DNA from: an uncultured Clostridium sp.
Lineage (GTDB): Bacteria > Bacillota_I > Bacilli_A > RF39 > UBA660
Assembly (NCBI GenBank): GCA_902493795.1
Contig: CABUQZ010000024.1
Location: 1 to 24,894 of the forward strand
DNA length: 24,894 nucleotides
Direction of reading: 5' to 3'
The position numbers and the translations under genes are program-made. Each line of letters opens with the position of its first letter. The stretch's first letter is position 1. Shown one piece after another: positions 7,799 to 15,291 of this stretch. The notes below the pieces were generated by a model. The model searched no databases. It had not been told where the DNA came from and saw only the letters and a list, made by a program, of their open reading frames with translations.

Positions 7799-8092
7799 CT
7801 ATAATATTCCTTTTATCTTTTCTATTAATTCATTATCAACTTTACCATCTAGTAATTTAATTATTTCTTCTTTTTTGTTATTTAATTTTAGTTTTTCTTC
7901 TAGTTCTAAAAGTTTTTCTTCCATAATCTTTAACTGATTATGTATTGCATTTCTTGATACACCACTATTATCTGCTATTTCACCAAGAGATAAGTCATCC
8001 CAGTAGTACTGTTCAAAATACTGTTGTTGTTTATCAGTAAACAATTCTTTATAGCAGTCATACAAGACATTTAAATATAATTTTCTATCCAT
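7799..8092 (-). CDS. ylxM: YlxM, UPF0122 helix-turn-helix protein of the SRP operon
   Basis: 97 residues, almost entirely helical. The sigma-70 region 4-like helix-turn-helix is clear: YWDDLSLGEIADNSGVSRNA followed by IHNQLKIMEEKL (about 30-62). YlxM homologues are encoded next to ffh in Firmicutes and are reported to modulate SRP assembly or GTPase activity. The gene starts one base after the ftsY stop, with the ribosome binding region inside the end of ftsY, so its translation is probably coupled to that of ftsY. Confidence 0.95.
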   Translation of the reverse strand: MDRKLYLNVLYDCYKELFTDKQQQYFEQYYWDDLSLGEIADNSGVSRNAIHNQLKIMEEKLLELEEKLKLNNKKEEIIKLLDGKVDNELIEKIKGIL

Positions 8093-8093
8093 G

Positions 8094-9371
8094 TTACATC
8101 ATATCCTTAAATAATCCGTATATATATTTTTCAATATCGAATACTTGTAAATCTTCTTTTCTTTCTCCAAGTCCAATATATTTTACTGGTATTCCAACAT
8201 TTTCTTTTATAGCTAGAACTATTCCACCTTTTGCTGTCCCATCAAGTTTTGTAAGTACTATTCCTGTTACATTAGTTATTTCTTTAAAGGCTTTAGCTTG
8301 AGATATACCATTTTGTCCGGTTGTTGCATCAATTACAAGTAAAGTCTCGTGTGGTGCACCATCTATTATTTTACCTATTACTTTGTTGATTTTCTCTAGT
8401 TCTTTCATCAAATAATCTTTATTTTGTAGTCTTCCTGCAGTATCAATTAATACTACATCAACATTTTCTTCTTTTGCTTTTACTAATCCATCATATATTA
8501 CGCTAGCTGGATCAGTTCCTTCTTTTTTTCCTACAAATAAGGAACCTGTTTTTTCTGCCCACTCTTCAAGTTGCTTTACAGCACCCGCTCTAAAAGTGTC
8601 TCCACCAACCATCATAACTTTCTTTCCTTCATCACGGAATTTTGAAGCAAGCTTTGCAATAGTTGTTGTTTTTCCTACTCCATTTACTCCTACAAAAAGA
8701 ATTACTGTTGGGCCATCTTTTGCCATATTTACTTTATTAACAATTATTGAATCATTAACATAAATAACGAACAATTCATCGACAATTACTTCTTTTAAAT
8801 ACTCTAAGTCTTCTATATTTTCATTTCTAACTCTTTTTCTTAATCTATCCATAAAAGACATTACTGTATCTATTCCAATATCTGCCATAATGAGAATTTC
8901 TTCTAATTCATCAAAGTATTCATCGTCAACTTTATTATGTCTTTTAGTCAAACTTATAAGACGAGATACAAATGATTCTCTTGTTTTAGTTAGACCTTTT
9001 TCATAAACTTTAACTGATTTAGTGTCTACTTTTGTTTCTTTGTTTTCATTATTAGAATCTTCTTCCTCATCTTTTGAAGATTCTTCACTTTCTTCTTCAA
9101 CAGGTTCATCTATAGATTGTTTCGATTCTTCTTCAAGATCTTCTTCTACTTGATCGCTTTCTTCAGTTTCTATTTCTTCTAAATCATCGTTACTAAGTTC
9201 TTTATGATCATCTATTTCTTCTTCATTATTTAGTTTGTCATCTTCTTCAAATTCGTCATTTGTTTGTTCTTCTTCAATTTCTTCTTTTTCTTCTTCTAAC
9301 TTTTCCTCTTCAATATGTTCTTCTTTTTCTTCACGCTTAAACATATTTTTTATTTTAGAAAATAATCCCAT
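8094..9371 (-). CDS. ftsY: Signal recognition particle receptor FtsY
   Basis: 425 residues. FtsY is the membrane-associated SRP receptor GTPase. The N terminus MGLFSKIKNMFKREE is an amphipathic membrane-targeting helix; it leads into a long acidic, Glu-rich A domain (about 14-115). The NG domain follows with GVNGVGKTTT (228-237), DTFRAGA, DTAGRL and TKLDGTAKGG. The frame runs 15 codons further up to 9416, but I chose the ATG at 9371 because it has a GGTGA site at proper spacing and gives the conserved MGLF start; the longer version would also begin inside the terminator hairpin at 9396-9422. It heads the ftsY-ylxM-herA-ffh unit. Confidence 0.97.
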   Translation of the reverse strand: MGLFSKIKNMFKREEKEEHIEEEKLEEEKEEIEEEQTNDEFEEDDKLNNEEEIDDHKELSNDDLEEIETEESDQVEEDLEEESKQSIDEPVEEESEESSKDEEEDSNNENKETKVDTKSVKVYEKGLTKTRESFVSRLISLTKRHNKVDDEYFDELEEILIMADIGIDTVMSFMDRLRKRVRNENIEDLEYLKEVIVDELFVIYVNDSIIVNKVNMAKDGPTVILFVGVNGVGKTTTIAKLASKFRDEGKKVMMVGGDTFRAGAVKQLEEWAEKTGSLFVGKKEGTDPASVIYDGLVKAKEENVDVVLIDTAGRLQNKDYLMKELEKINKVIGKIIDGAPHETLLVIDATTGQNGISQAKAFKEITNVTGIVLTKLDGTAKGGIVLAIKENVGIPVKYIGLGERKEDLQVFDIEKYIYGLFKDMM

Positions 9372-9395
9372 ATTAATCACCATAATTAGTATATC

Positions 9396-9422
9396 AAAAA
9401 AAAGATGATTAATCATCTTTTT
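9396..9422 (-). terminator. Hairpin terminator between the prepilin-like gene and ftsY
   Basis: A perfect palindrome (AAAGATGATTAATCATCTTT at 9401-9420) is flanked by an A run and a T run, so it could terminate on either strand. On the minus strand it lies directly after the prepilin-like stop and is followed by seven T. It ends only 25 bases before the ftsY start. A TATACT at 9388-9393 could be the -10 of an ftsY promoter, but there is no good -35 and the leader would be only about 10 bases, so ftsY may also depend on read-through. Confidence 0.7.
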
Positions 9423-9423
9423 C

Positions 9424-10050
9424 TTATAATTCTTTTACTAATTTTTTAGTTCTATAAACATTTTTAGTTAATAATTCTATTCCATCTTTTTCTGACAAAT
9501 CAAATGGAGATTTAATTAATGATTGATTCTTATCAAAGTATAGCTGCACGAATGTTTTTTCTGGTACATAACTATCGAAAGCTAATACACCATCTTTTTT
9601 GTAGTTATATAACGTATTAGTGTCATTGTTGCCATTTTCTTTTTTATCATTCCATTTTCCTACTTCATATACTTTAAATCCATCTTTTTGGTTTCCTTCT
9701 ACTATGTACTCTCCACATTCTAAATGAATTATTTTATTGTTTGGTGTTGGAACTTCAACATATGATTCGTATTTATCACAATTTGACTTAGAATCCATTG
9801 GGTTTTTTATCTCAGATGAATATCCTTTTTCTATTAACTCATGTAAGTAATATATATTACTATCTTTTGTATACATATCTTTATACATTGCCACTGAACT
9901 AAGAAAATTTGCTGCAGTTGTTTTAAATGCACTATAATTTTTACCAGAATCAACTGCCATTTTAGCTCCTACTGCAATTAAAACTGCCATAAGCCCTAAA
10001 ATTGTCATAAATTCAATTTTTCCAAATCCTTTATTATTTATTTCTTTCAT
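9424..10050 (-). CDS. Isolated type IV prepilin-like protein
   Basis: 208 residues. The N terminus is a class III (prepilin) signal: MKEINNKG|FGKIEFMTILG, with Gly at -1 (residue 8), Phe at +1 and Glu at +5 (residue 13), followed by a hydrophobic helix (14-28) of pilin type. Two Cys (near 87 and 112) in the C-terminal domain could form a disulfide. No prepilin peptidase, assembly ATPase or platform gene is in the window, so the machinery must be elsewhere if it is a pilin or pseudopilin. The start overlaps the end of ezrA by 17 bases; an AAGGTGA site lies inside ezrA. Co-transcription with ezrA is therefore likely. The prepilin signal is clear; the function is not. Confidence 0.75.
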   Translation of the reverse strand: MKEINNKGFGKIEFMTILGLMAVLIAVGAKMAVDSGKNYSAFKTTAANFLSSVAMYKDMYTKDSNIYYLHELIEKGYSSEIKNPMDSKSNCDKYESYVEVPTPNNKIIHLECGEYIVEGNQKDGFKVYEVGKWNDKKENGNNDTNTLYNYKKDGVLAFDSYVPEKTFVQLYFDKNQSLIKSPFDLSEKDGIELLTKNVYRTKKLVKEL

Positions 10051-11752
10051 ACAATTCGTTCACCTTTTTCTTAATATTACTATCAACTCTTTCGATTGTA
10101 GCTACACTAACATCAAGTGCTTTTTTATAGTTTCCTTTATAATAAAACATTTGAGCTTGATTTAGACCACTATCAATATTTATATTTTTACTTCTATATC
10201 TATTTCCATATACTATAGAGTACTCTGCAAGTTTAGCAGTTCTAACCATTTCATTTGTTGTATTAAATAGTTTTAAAACTAAATCTCTTGATGTGTCTAC
10301 TCTTGTATTTAATGTTTTTATTACAATAGGTTTTCTTTCAAGTTCTTTTATTATTTCTAGTATTGATTCATTGGCTTCTTGTAATTCAACAAAATAATTA
10401 TCTGTAATAATTGGTAATTTATAACTTCTTATTCTTGCTTTTGATTGCTTTAGTAATTCTTGAATTTCATCTAACTGTTCTCTTGCTCTTTGTTCATCAT
10501 CATATAGATGTCCCAAATTCTTCAAAGAAACATCAAGTTCATCTTCTACTACTTTCAATCTTGAAATAAAGTCTTTAATTTTTTTAGAAAGCTCTGTGTA
10601 TGGTGTTTTTTTTCTAGAAGCACTTTTAGTCATTGTCTTATATTCATTATTTATTTCTGTTGTCTTTTCATTAACTGTATCTATTGATTTAACATCATTG
10701 TCAGTTAAATCATACATACTTTTAATGTCATCCATTTGAGCATAAATGTTGTTTACGACTTCAGTTGTCTTTTCTAGTTTTTTATCAAAGATTTCTTTTG
10801 ATTCTTCATATTCTTTTTTAGCTTGTTTTTCAAGTTCAAATTCATCAAATAAAGAATCAAGATACTCAAGCATAGTCTTAAGTTCAAACATACAATTTTC
10901 TAGATTTAAAACTTTAATTCTATCTAGTATTTTATTAACATTTTTTAAAGACTCTTCAACGTTATATTCTATTTTTAGATGTTTAAGAGGAAATTTCTTA
11001 GATTTCATATCCTCATAAACTTCTGTTATTTGTTCAATTTTTTTAGGAATCAAACGATTTGCTAAAAGTACTAAATCTGGTACTTCATCAATAACTATTC
11101 CCATATGATCTATTAATATATCTATTCCTTTTACAATATGGTAAACTTCTTGATAATCATTTTGTTCCATATAATATTCAAAATCTTGGAATAATTTTTC
11201 AATATTTTCTAATTGAAGTTCTATTGGATTAGATATTTGTTCATATTCGTTTTTATTATTATTAAATTTATCATTAAGTTCTCTATACTTAGTTTTAAGT
11301 TTAGTGATTATCTTACGATATTTTTCTTCACTTAAGTTTATTTCTTTTATTTCTTCTAAAAGTTTATCTGTTGCTTGTCTTGCTTTATAAACTGCTAGTT
11401 CTGTTTTTGCAAGGCTAATTGTGTAGTTTTTTACTTGTTTTTGTTCAAGTAATGATTCAAGATTTATAATCATGTCATTAATTTGTGTTATATCATTATT
11501 TTTAATATTTTCAAAAGCATTAAACCACTTTTTATATTTTTCTTCTATTCTATCGTTTTTTACAATTGTTTCTAGTTTGGCAAGTTCTGATATAACAGGG
11601 GCACTTTCTATTTCGTTTTTTTCTTTATCTAAGACTTCTAGTTCAGCTTTGTAATCTTTTATTCTTTTTCTTTTAACATAAGTTAGGGCAATTAAAATAA
11701 GAAGTATTGCAATTAATACGTACACAACAATTACTAGTCCTATGTTTTCCAT
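10034..11752 (-). CDS. ezrA: Septation ring formation regulator EzrA
   Basis: 572 residues, the normal EzrA length. One N-terminal TM segment (about 4-25) is followed by a basic stop (KRKRIKDYK) and a long series of coiled-coil, spectrin-like helices with frequent Glu/Lys heptads. EzrA is a membrane-bound protein of Firmicutes that restrains FtsZ ring formation away from midcell and takes part in septal wall synthesis. The start has AGAGGTG five bases before the ATG. The gene lies in the same neighbourhood as rpsD and tyrS, as in Bacillus subtilis, which supports the assignment. Confidence 0.93.
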   Translation of the reverse strand: MENIGLVIVVYVLIAILLILIALTYVKRKRIKDYKAELEVLDKEKNEIESAPVISELAKLETIVKNDRIEEKYKKWFNAFENIKNNDITQINDMIINLESLLEQKQVKNYTISLAKTELAVYKARQATDKLLEEIKEINLSEEKYRKIITKLKTKYRELNDKFNNNKNEYEQISNPIELQLENIEKLFQDFEYYMEQNDYQEVYHIVKGIDILIDHMGIVIDEVPDLVLLANRLIPKKIEQITEVYEDMKSKKFPLKHLKIEYNVEESLKNVNKILDRIKVLNLENCMFELKTMLEYLDSLFDEFELEKQAKKEYEESKEIFDKKLEKTTEVVNNIYAQMDDIKSMYDLTDNDVKSIDTVNEKTTEINNEYKTMTKSASRKKTPYTELSKKIKDFISRLKVVEDELDVSLKNLGHLYDDEQRAREQLDEIQELLKQSKARIRSYKLPIITDNYFVELQEANESILEIIKELERKPIVIKTLNTRVDTSRDLVLKLFNTTNEMVRTAKLAEYSIVYGNRYRSKNINIDSGLNQAQMFYYKGNYKKALDVSVATIERVDSNIKKKVNELYERNK

Positions 11753-11780
11753 GTAATCACCTCTACTCTAGCATAATAAT

Positions 11781-11789
11781 ATTTTAACA
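11781..11789 (-). promoter_or_regulatory. Extended -10 promoter for ezrA
   Basis: Minus strand TGTTAAAAT: the -10 TAAAAT (11781-11786) is preceded by TGT. A TTGATG lies further upstream but at 20 bases, too far for a good -35. About 29 bases separate the -10 from the ezrA start. Confidence 0.5.
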
Positions 11790-11849
11790 CATATCTTTTT
11801 TAATTTCATCAAATTATGAATAAAAGATTAAAAAATATGTTATAGTTCA

Positions 11850-11886
11850 GTAAGAGGGACTAAAAAACAGATGAGTTTTAGCTTAC
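11850..11886 (-). repeat. Hairpin, possible end of the decayed IS605-type element
   Basis: GTAAG/CTTAC outer pairs and CTAAAA/TTTTAG inner pairs form a bulged stem with a loop of about 10 bases. It lies just past the 3' side of the tnpB remnant, where IS200/IS605 elements keep right-end hairpins and the guide (omega) RNA. Assignment as an element end is inference. Confidence 0.35.
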
Positions 11887-11931
11887 CTTTAAATATGATA
11901 GCGTTATTTTTAAAATCAGATTTTAATACTT

Positions 11932-12186
11932 TTAATACATTAATATTATTATTTTCGTGTGTATCAGTAAACATCTTAAACTACAAGAATCCACTTCTTT
12001 TAAAAATGGAAAGTCTACATATAGATTTTTCAATTCTCCACACATATCAAATGCATTTATATATTTATTCTTAATGCACTTATCTAAAAAGTGATTATAT
12101 ACAAGTCTTACACAACCAAATGTTTTATGTATTAATACTTTTTGTTCACTATTTGGATAAAGTCTAAACTTATAAGCCTTATACAA
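11932..12186 (-). pseudogene. tnpB: Truncated IS605-type TnpB (OrfB) fragment
   Basis: About 84 residues remain of a protein normally near 370-400. The TTG start at 12186 gives LYKAYKFRLYPNSEQKVLIH, the TnpB/OrfB N-terminal helix-turn-helix signature, continuing through FGCVRLVYNHFLDK and FLKEVDSCSLRC. After SLRC the frame becomes unrelated (LLIHTKIIILMY) and stops. The RuvC-like nuclease domain and the zinc finger are absent, so the protein cannot be active. Another frame further downstream (about 11835-11950) can be read as ENNNINVLKVLKSD, which faintly recalls the C-terminal RDxNAxxNIL region; this would fit an internal deletion but is weak. The remnant lies between ezrA and the orphan gene pair. 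Confidence 0.8.
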
Positions 12187-12237
12187 TATATAACCACCCA
12201 GTAAGTTCACTATATCAAACATAAGTTTGTGCGTCAA

Positions 12238-12632
12238 CCATTTTTTTAGTTTTAAATAATTATACAGGTTATTATTTATTAAATAATATTATGACACTCT
12301 AAATTAATATTACGAGAAAATTCCTTATTAATAAAAAATGACACTTAATTCTATGAATTAAATGTCAATCTAATTTTTGTGGTATACATTCAACTTGCAA
12401 AATTGAATAATTATTTTTTGTATGAAGATTTCTTCATTTATATATGGCATAAAATGGTCTTTTTTACATATCGTTTTCTATTGTCTCTTGAAAAACTCGA
12501 GTAACTAGTAATCTTTCGTGATTACAGAATCTATTTTGAACTATTATACGAAAACAGTTATTAAATCAAATTCTAAAATCCATAACATATAAAAAGGAAA
12601 ATAGAAAAATCGTATCACTATTTTTAATATAA
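12238..12632. other. Non-coding stretch between tnpB remnant and orphan gene
   Basis: 395 bases without a supportable gene on either strand. It holds the minus-strand terminator at 12333-12367 and a small hairpin GTAATC...GATTAC near 12508-12525. The left part may be residual sequence from the decayed transposable element; I could not define element ends or target-site duplications. Confidence 0.5.
12333..12367 (-). terminator. Terminator downstream of the 12633-13514 gene
   Basis: The stem TGACATTTAATTC / GAATTAAGTGTCA on the minus strand, with an ATA loop, has one U-G wobble and is followed by TTTTTT. It works well only in the minus direction. It lies about 265 bases past the stop of the orphan gene, so that gene would carry a long 3' untranslated region. 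Confidence 0.65.
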
Positions 12633-13514
12633 TTATTTCTTTCTATTTAATTTCAAAGTCTTAGAATTACTTTTTCTTTCGCAATACTCACTTTGTAATT
12701 TTTTAAAATAGTCATAATCAAAGACTGTAGCAAGTCTTTCTTGGTCATTAATTTCTATAGAATTTCTCGTAATATTTAATTTAATACGATTATCCGAAAT
12801 ACCCTTTGGTGGAAAATACAAAATTTCTTCGTTTCCTTTTCTAAAAAAATGATAAATTTGTTCATGGTTTTTATCAAATGGTTTACCATACATAATAGTA
12901 AAGTTAGAGCCGTATGGGTGTAAGCTAAAACTATATAACTTATTTGGTTTGTCATATTTTTTCCATTCAAATTGAATACAAAAAGAGCCTTCTTTTTTAT
13001 ATATTCCTGTTGTTTGAAAAGAGCAATTTTTAATAAATTCATCAACTTGAAAGTCGTCTTGCAAAAATGGAATTACTGCATTATCAAATTGTGAAAAAAA
13101 CGTATTATTTGGACTATAATTATCAAATATCTTTTTGCATTCAAGTAATGTTTTTTCTTTCATCTTGTTTATATTATCATTTAAAAACTGTTTTGGATTA
13201 TTTTGATTAGTAACAAGAGCCACTATATAGGTAAGCATTTCTAAACTTGTAACCAAGTGATAATGACCATATGTTCTTTCAAAACCAGCTTTATCAAGTT
13301 CTCTTGCAACTTGATAAGATAATTCATCATACAAATATACACACATATACTCTTGATCTATACCAAATGTTAGATTTCCTATTTTATATTTTTTTATCTT
13401 ATCTTGAGTTATAGTTTCTGCACCCAAAAATAATAAATACCTTTCACATTCTAAAGGTGAGTTAAAAAAAGTAAGTTTATCAAAATCAATTTTGTCTTCT
13501 GCAGTATTTTTCAT
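12633..13514 (-). CDS. Hypothetical protein, left half of a divergent orphan pair
   Basis: 293 residues, not recognised. It looks soluble and cytoplasmic: no signal peptide, no TM segment. The N-terminal part (about 1-130) is mixed alpha/beta with SPLECERYLLFLGAETI and a YGHYHLVTSLEMLTYIV helix; the C-terminal part (about 150-260) is richer in beta strands and aromatic residues (FCIQFEWKKYDKPN, YGSNFTIMYGKPF). It ends in a basic tail (KSNSKTLKLNRKK). No catalytic motif is evident. It has a good ribosome binding site (AAAGGAAG) and a near-consensus promoter (13539-13567). It is divergent from the gene at 13653, and the pair fills an accessory position between rpsD and ezrA beside a transposon remnant. 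Confidence 0.75.
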   Translation of the reverse strand: MKNTAEDKIDFDKLTFFNSPLECERYLLFLGAETITQDKIKKYKIGNLTFGIDQEYMCVYLYDELSYQVARELDKAGFERTYGHYHLVTSLEMLTYIVALVTNQNNPKQFLNDNINKMKEKTLLECKKIFDNYSPNNTFFSQFDNAVIPFLQDDFQVDEFIKNCSFQTTGIYKKEGSFCIQFEWKKYDKPNKLYSFSLHPYGSNFTIMYGKPFDKNHEQIYHFFRKGNEEILYFPPKGISDNRIKLNITRNSIEINDQERLATVFDYDYFKKLQSEYCERKSNSKTLKLNRKK

Positions 13515-13538
13515 AATACACTTCCTTTAATGTCTGTT

Positions 13539-13567
13539 ATTCTACCAAAATACAATAAATTAGTCAA
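13539..13567 (-). promoter_or_regulatory. Sigma-A promoter of the 12633-13514 gene
   Basis: Minus strand: -35 TTGACT (13562-13567), 17-base spacer, -10 TAGAAT (13539-13544), about 24 bases before the ATG at 13514. Confidence 0.8.
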
Positions 13568-13598
13568 TCGAAGCCTTTTTTTGGTGATAACCCTTTGA

Positions 13599-13626
13599 TT
13601 GATTATTATAAATCTTGTGATATAAT
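13599..13626 (+). promoter_or_regulatory. Sigma-A promoter of the 13653-14435 gene
   Basis: -35 TTGATT (13599-13604), 16-base spacer, -10 TATAAT (13621-13626), 26 bases before the ATG. The two divergent -35 boxes are 31 bases apart, close enough for shared control. Confidence 0.75.
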
Positions 13627-13652
13627 AACAACCTATAAAAGGAGAAATTTAT

Positions 13653-14435
13653 ATGACATTACCATATGATGATATATATGATGAATATTCTAAAGAGTTT
13701 AGCTATTTTGAAAATGGTTTTTTTATCAATAATATACGCACAGGTATCAAAAAAATAGATCCAGATTTAACAGGACATGATTCTGATAAAATTTTTAGAG
13801 TATTTGAATATTGGTTTAATCCGGACGATAGAAATGCACCATATAGTAAAAATAAAGCTGTAGAAGCATTGAAAGGAAATATAAAATATATTTTAAATTT
13901 AGAATATATGACTTTTAATGATTATATAGAACTAAAATTATATCAATACTTTTTGCAGGTATATAAAAGTGAAAATACAAAAATACGAGAAAACGGTAAA
14001 GATGTAGTCGAATTATTTGAAACAACTGGATATCAACCCGAAGTTTTCTATTGTAAAGATAGTGATAGCTACAGTTGGGATTTACCCAAAAGGCTAATGT
14101 TTACTACTGAATTAATGGAAATATTAAAAAGTATTCTAGTACAATCTTGCTCTATTGATTCTTTAGAGCTTGCACTTTCCAGATATAAAAAAAATTTATC
14201 AAAAACAATATTAACTTCTAAATTTAATCCATATGAAACTTTTTATAATTTTTATTTAATGGATTATAATATACAAACTGTTCCACAAAGAATATTTAAT
14301 ACTAAAACTCAAAAATTTGAAGAATACAGTCAAAGCGATTTTTTTATACCAGATAGTGAAATAAGATATAAAGATGAAATTGAGTCAATAAAAAGACTTG
14401 TTCCATTAAAAGATAGACATAAATATTTTAGGTGA
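13653..14435 (+). CDS. Hypothetical protein, right half of a divergent orphan pair
   Basis: 260 residues, not recognised. It is probably cytoplasmic, with no signal or TM segment, and mostly helical. Features include an acidic aromatic start (LPYDDIYDEYSKEFSYFENG), a D-x-D-Dx-R stretch (FNPDDRNAPYSKNKAVEALK, about 56-75), Tyr- and Phe-rich helices in the middle (NDYIELKLYQYFLQVYKSE), a GYQPEVFYC segment near 127-135, and a charged C terminus (PLKDRHKYFR). Translation starts at an ATG with AAAGGAGA seven bases upstream; the stop is TGA. The gene has its own promoter, is divergent from the orphan at 12633, and is followed directly by the rpsD promoter. It is an accessory gene in an otherwise conserved neighbourhood. 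Confidence 0.75.
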   Translation: MTLPYDDIYDEYSKEFSYFENGFFINNIRTGIKKIDPDLTGHDSDKIFRVFEYWFNPDDRNAPYSKNKAVEALKGNIKYILNLEYMTFNDYIELKLYQYFLQVYKSENTKIRENGKDVVELFETTGYQPEVFYCKDSDSYSWDLPKRLMFTTELMEILKSILVQSCSIDSLELALSRYKKNLSKTILTSKFNPYETFYNFYLMDYNIQTVPQRIFNTKTQKFEEYSQSDFFIPDSEIRYKDEIESIKRLVPLKDRHKYFR

Positions 14436-14460
14436 TAATCACAACAATTTCATTAATTTA

Positions 14461-14489
14461 TTGACTTTCTAAGGCTTTTAATATATAAT
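14461..14489 (+). promoter_or_regulatory. Near-consensus sigma-A promoter of rpsD
   Basis: -35 TTGACT (14461-14466), 17-base spacer, -10 TATAAT (14484-14489). The predicted start near 14496 leaves a leader of about 150 bases before rpsD. Confidence 0.85.
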
Positions 14490-14495
14490 CTTTAT

Positions 14496-14649
14496 TGCAT
14501 ATTCAAACAGCGTGTATTTTATATTTTTAATGTGTTTATTAAGTTTATTAGTAACTTTGCTGTTAAGTGAAAATATTAAAATAAACTCCCTAAGAATTAT
14601 AAATACGAGGTCTTTTGTTTGTGTAATATAAATAAAGGAGGAAGTAAAA
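14496..14649 (+). promoter_or_regulatory. Candidate rpsD (S4) autoregulatory leader
   Basis: This untranslated leader of about 150 bases contains AACAGC (14506-14511) able to pair with GCTGTT (14559-14564) around an AU-rich internal region, then a second segment before the AAAGGAGGA site. S4 represses its own mRNA in Bacillus through a structured leader; here the leader length and pairing are seen, and the regulatory role is inferred. Confidence 0.45.
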
Positions 14650-15252
14650 ATGTCAAGATATACTGGATCTAGTTACAAACAAGCTCGTAGAGTTGGTATG
14701 AGTTTACTAGAAAATGGTAAAGAACTTGCAAGACGTCCATATGGTCCTGGTCAACATGGAGCAGATAGACGTGGAAAATTATCTAACTATGGTGTTCAAT
14801 TAAAAGAAAAACAAAAAGTTAGATTTATGTATGGATTAAGTGAAAAACAATTCCATAAAACATTCTTAGAAGCTGGAAAAATGAAAGGTATTCATGGTGA
14901 AAACTTCTTAAGATTATTAGAATCTCGTTTAGATAACTTAGTTTATCGTGCTGGATTTGCTAACACAAGACGTGGTGCTAGACAACTTGTAAACCATGGT
15001 CATATAACTGTAGATGGTAAGAAAGTTGATATTCCATCATTTAGAGTTAAAGTTGGATCTGTTATTGCTTTAAAAGAAAGCGACAAAGACTTAAAAGTTG
15101 TTAATGAAGCTCTTGAAAAAGTAGTTAATCGTGTTGAATACGTTACTTATGATGAAGCTAAAAAAGCAGTTACTTATGTTAGATTCCCAGAAAGACAAGA
15201 ATTACCTGCTGATATAGATGAATCATTAATCGTTGAATTCTATAACAGATAA
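14650..15252 (+). CDS. rpsD: 30S ribosomal protein S4
   Basis: 200 residues, normal for Firmicutes S4. The N-terminal S4 domain includes RRPYGPGQHGADRRGKLSNY and YGLSEKQFHKTF; the RNA-binding S4 fold is seen in LRLLESRLDNLVYRAGFANT followed by RRGARQLVNHGHITVDGKKV (about 86-125). There is no zinc-binding Cys cluster, so it is the zinc-independent form. S4 binds 16S rRNA early in 30S assembly and represses its own synthesis. It has an AAAGGAGGAAG ribosome binding site, its own promoter and long leader, and ends at a hairpin shared with the convergent tyrS. Confidence 0.99.
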   Translation: MSRYTGSSYKQARRVGMSLLENGKELARRPYGPGQHGADRRGKLSNYGVQLKEKQKVRFMYGLSEKQFHKTFLEAGKMKGIHGENFLRLLESRLDNLVYRAGFANTRRGARQLVNHGHITVDGKKVDIPSFRVKVGSVIALKESDKDLKVVNEALEKVVNRVEYVTYDEAKKAVTYVRFPERQELPADIDESLIVEFYNR

Positions 15253-15256
15253 AAGT

Positions 15257-15285
15257 AAAAAGACTGATTTGTTTCAGTCTTTTTT
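15257..15285. terminator. Bidirectional terminator between rpsD and tyrS
   Basis: AAAAAGACTGA...TTCAGTCTTTTTT is a stem with an A run on one side and a T run on the other, so it works for rpsD on the plus strand and tyrS on the minus strand. Confidence 0.9.
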
Positions 15286-15291
15286 GTTTGT

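Noticed and set aside
11835..11950. Second reading frame as the C-terminal end of TnpB
   Set aside because: Only a faint resemblance (NINVLK) to the C-terminal RDxNAxxNIL region; not enough to annotate as coding.
11871..12074. Plus-strand open frame over the tnpB remnant
   Set aside because: Low-complexity, antisense to a recognisable tnpB fragment, no ribosome binding site.
4078..14435. Mycoplasma-type code with TGA as Trp
   Set aside because: TGA ends the 173-residue peptidase gene in a clean ATGA overlap and ends the orphan at 14435; Trp is TGG in the genes checked.
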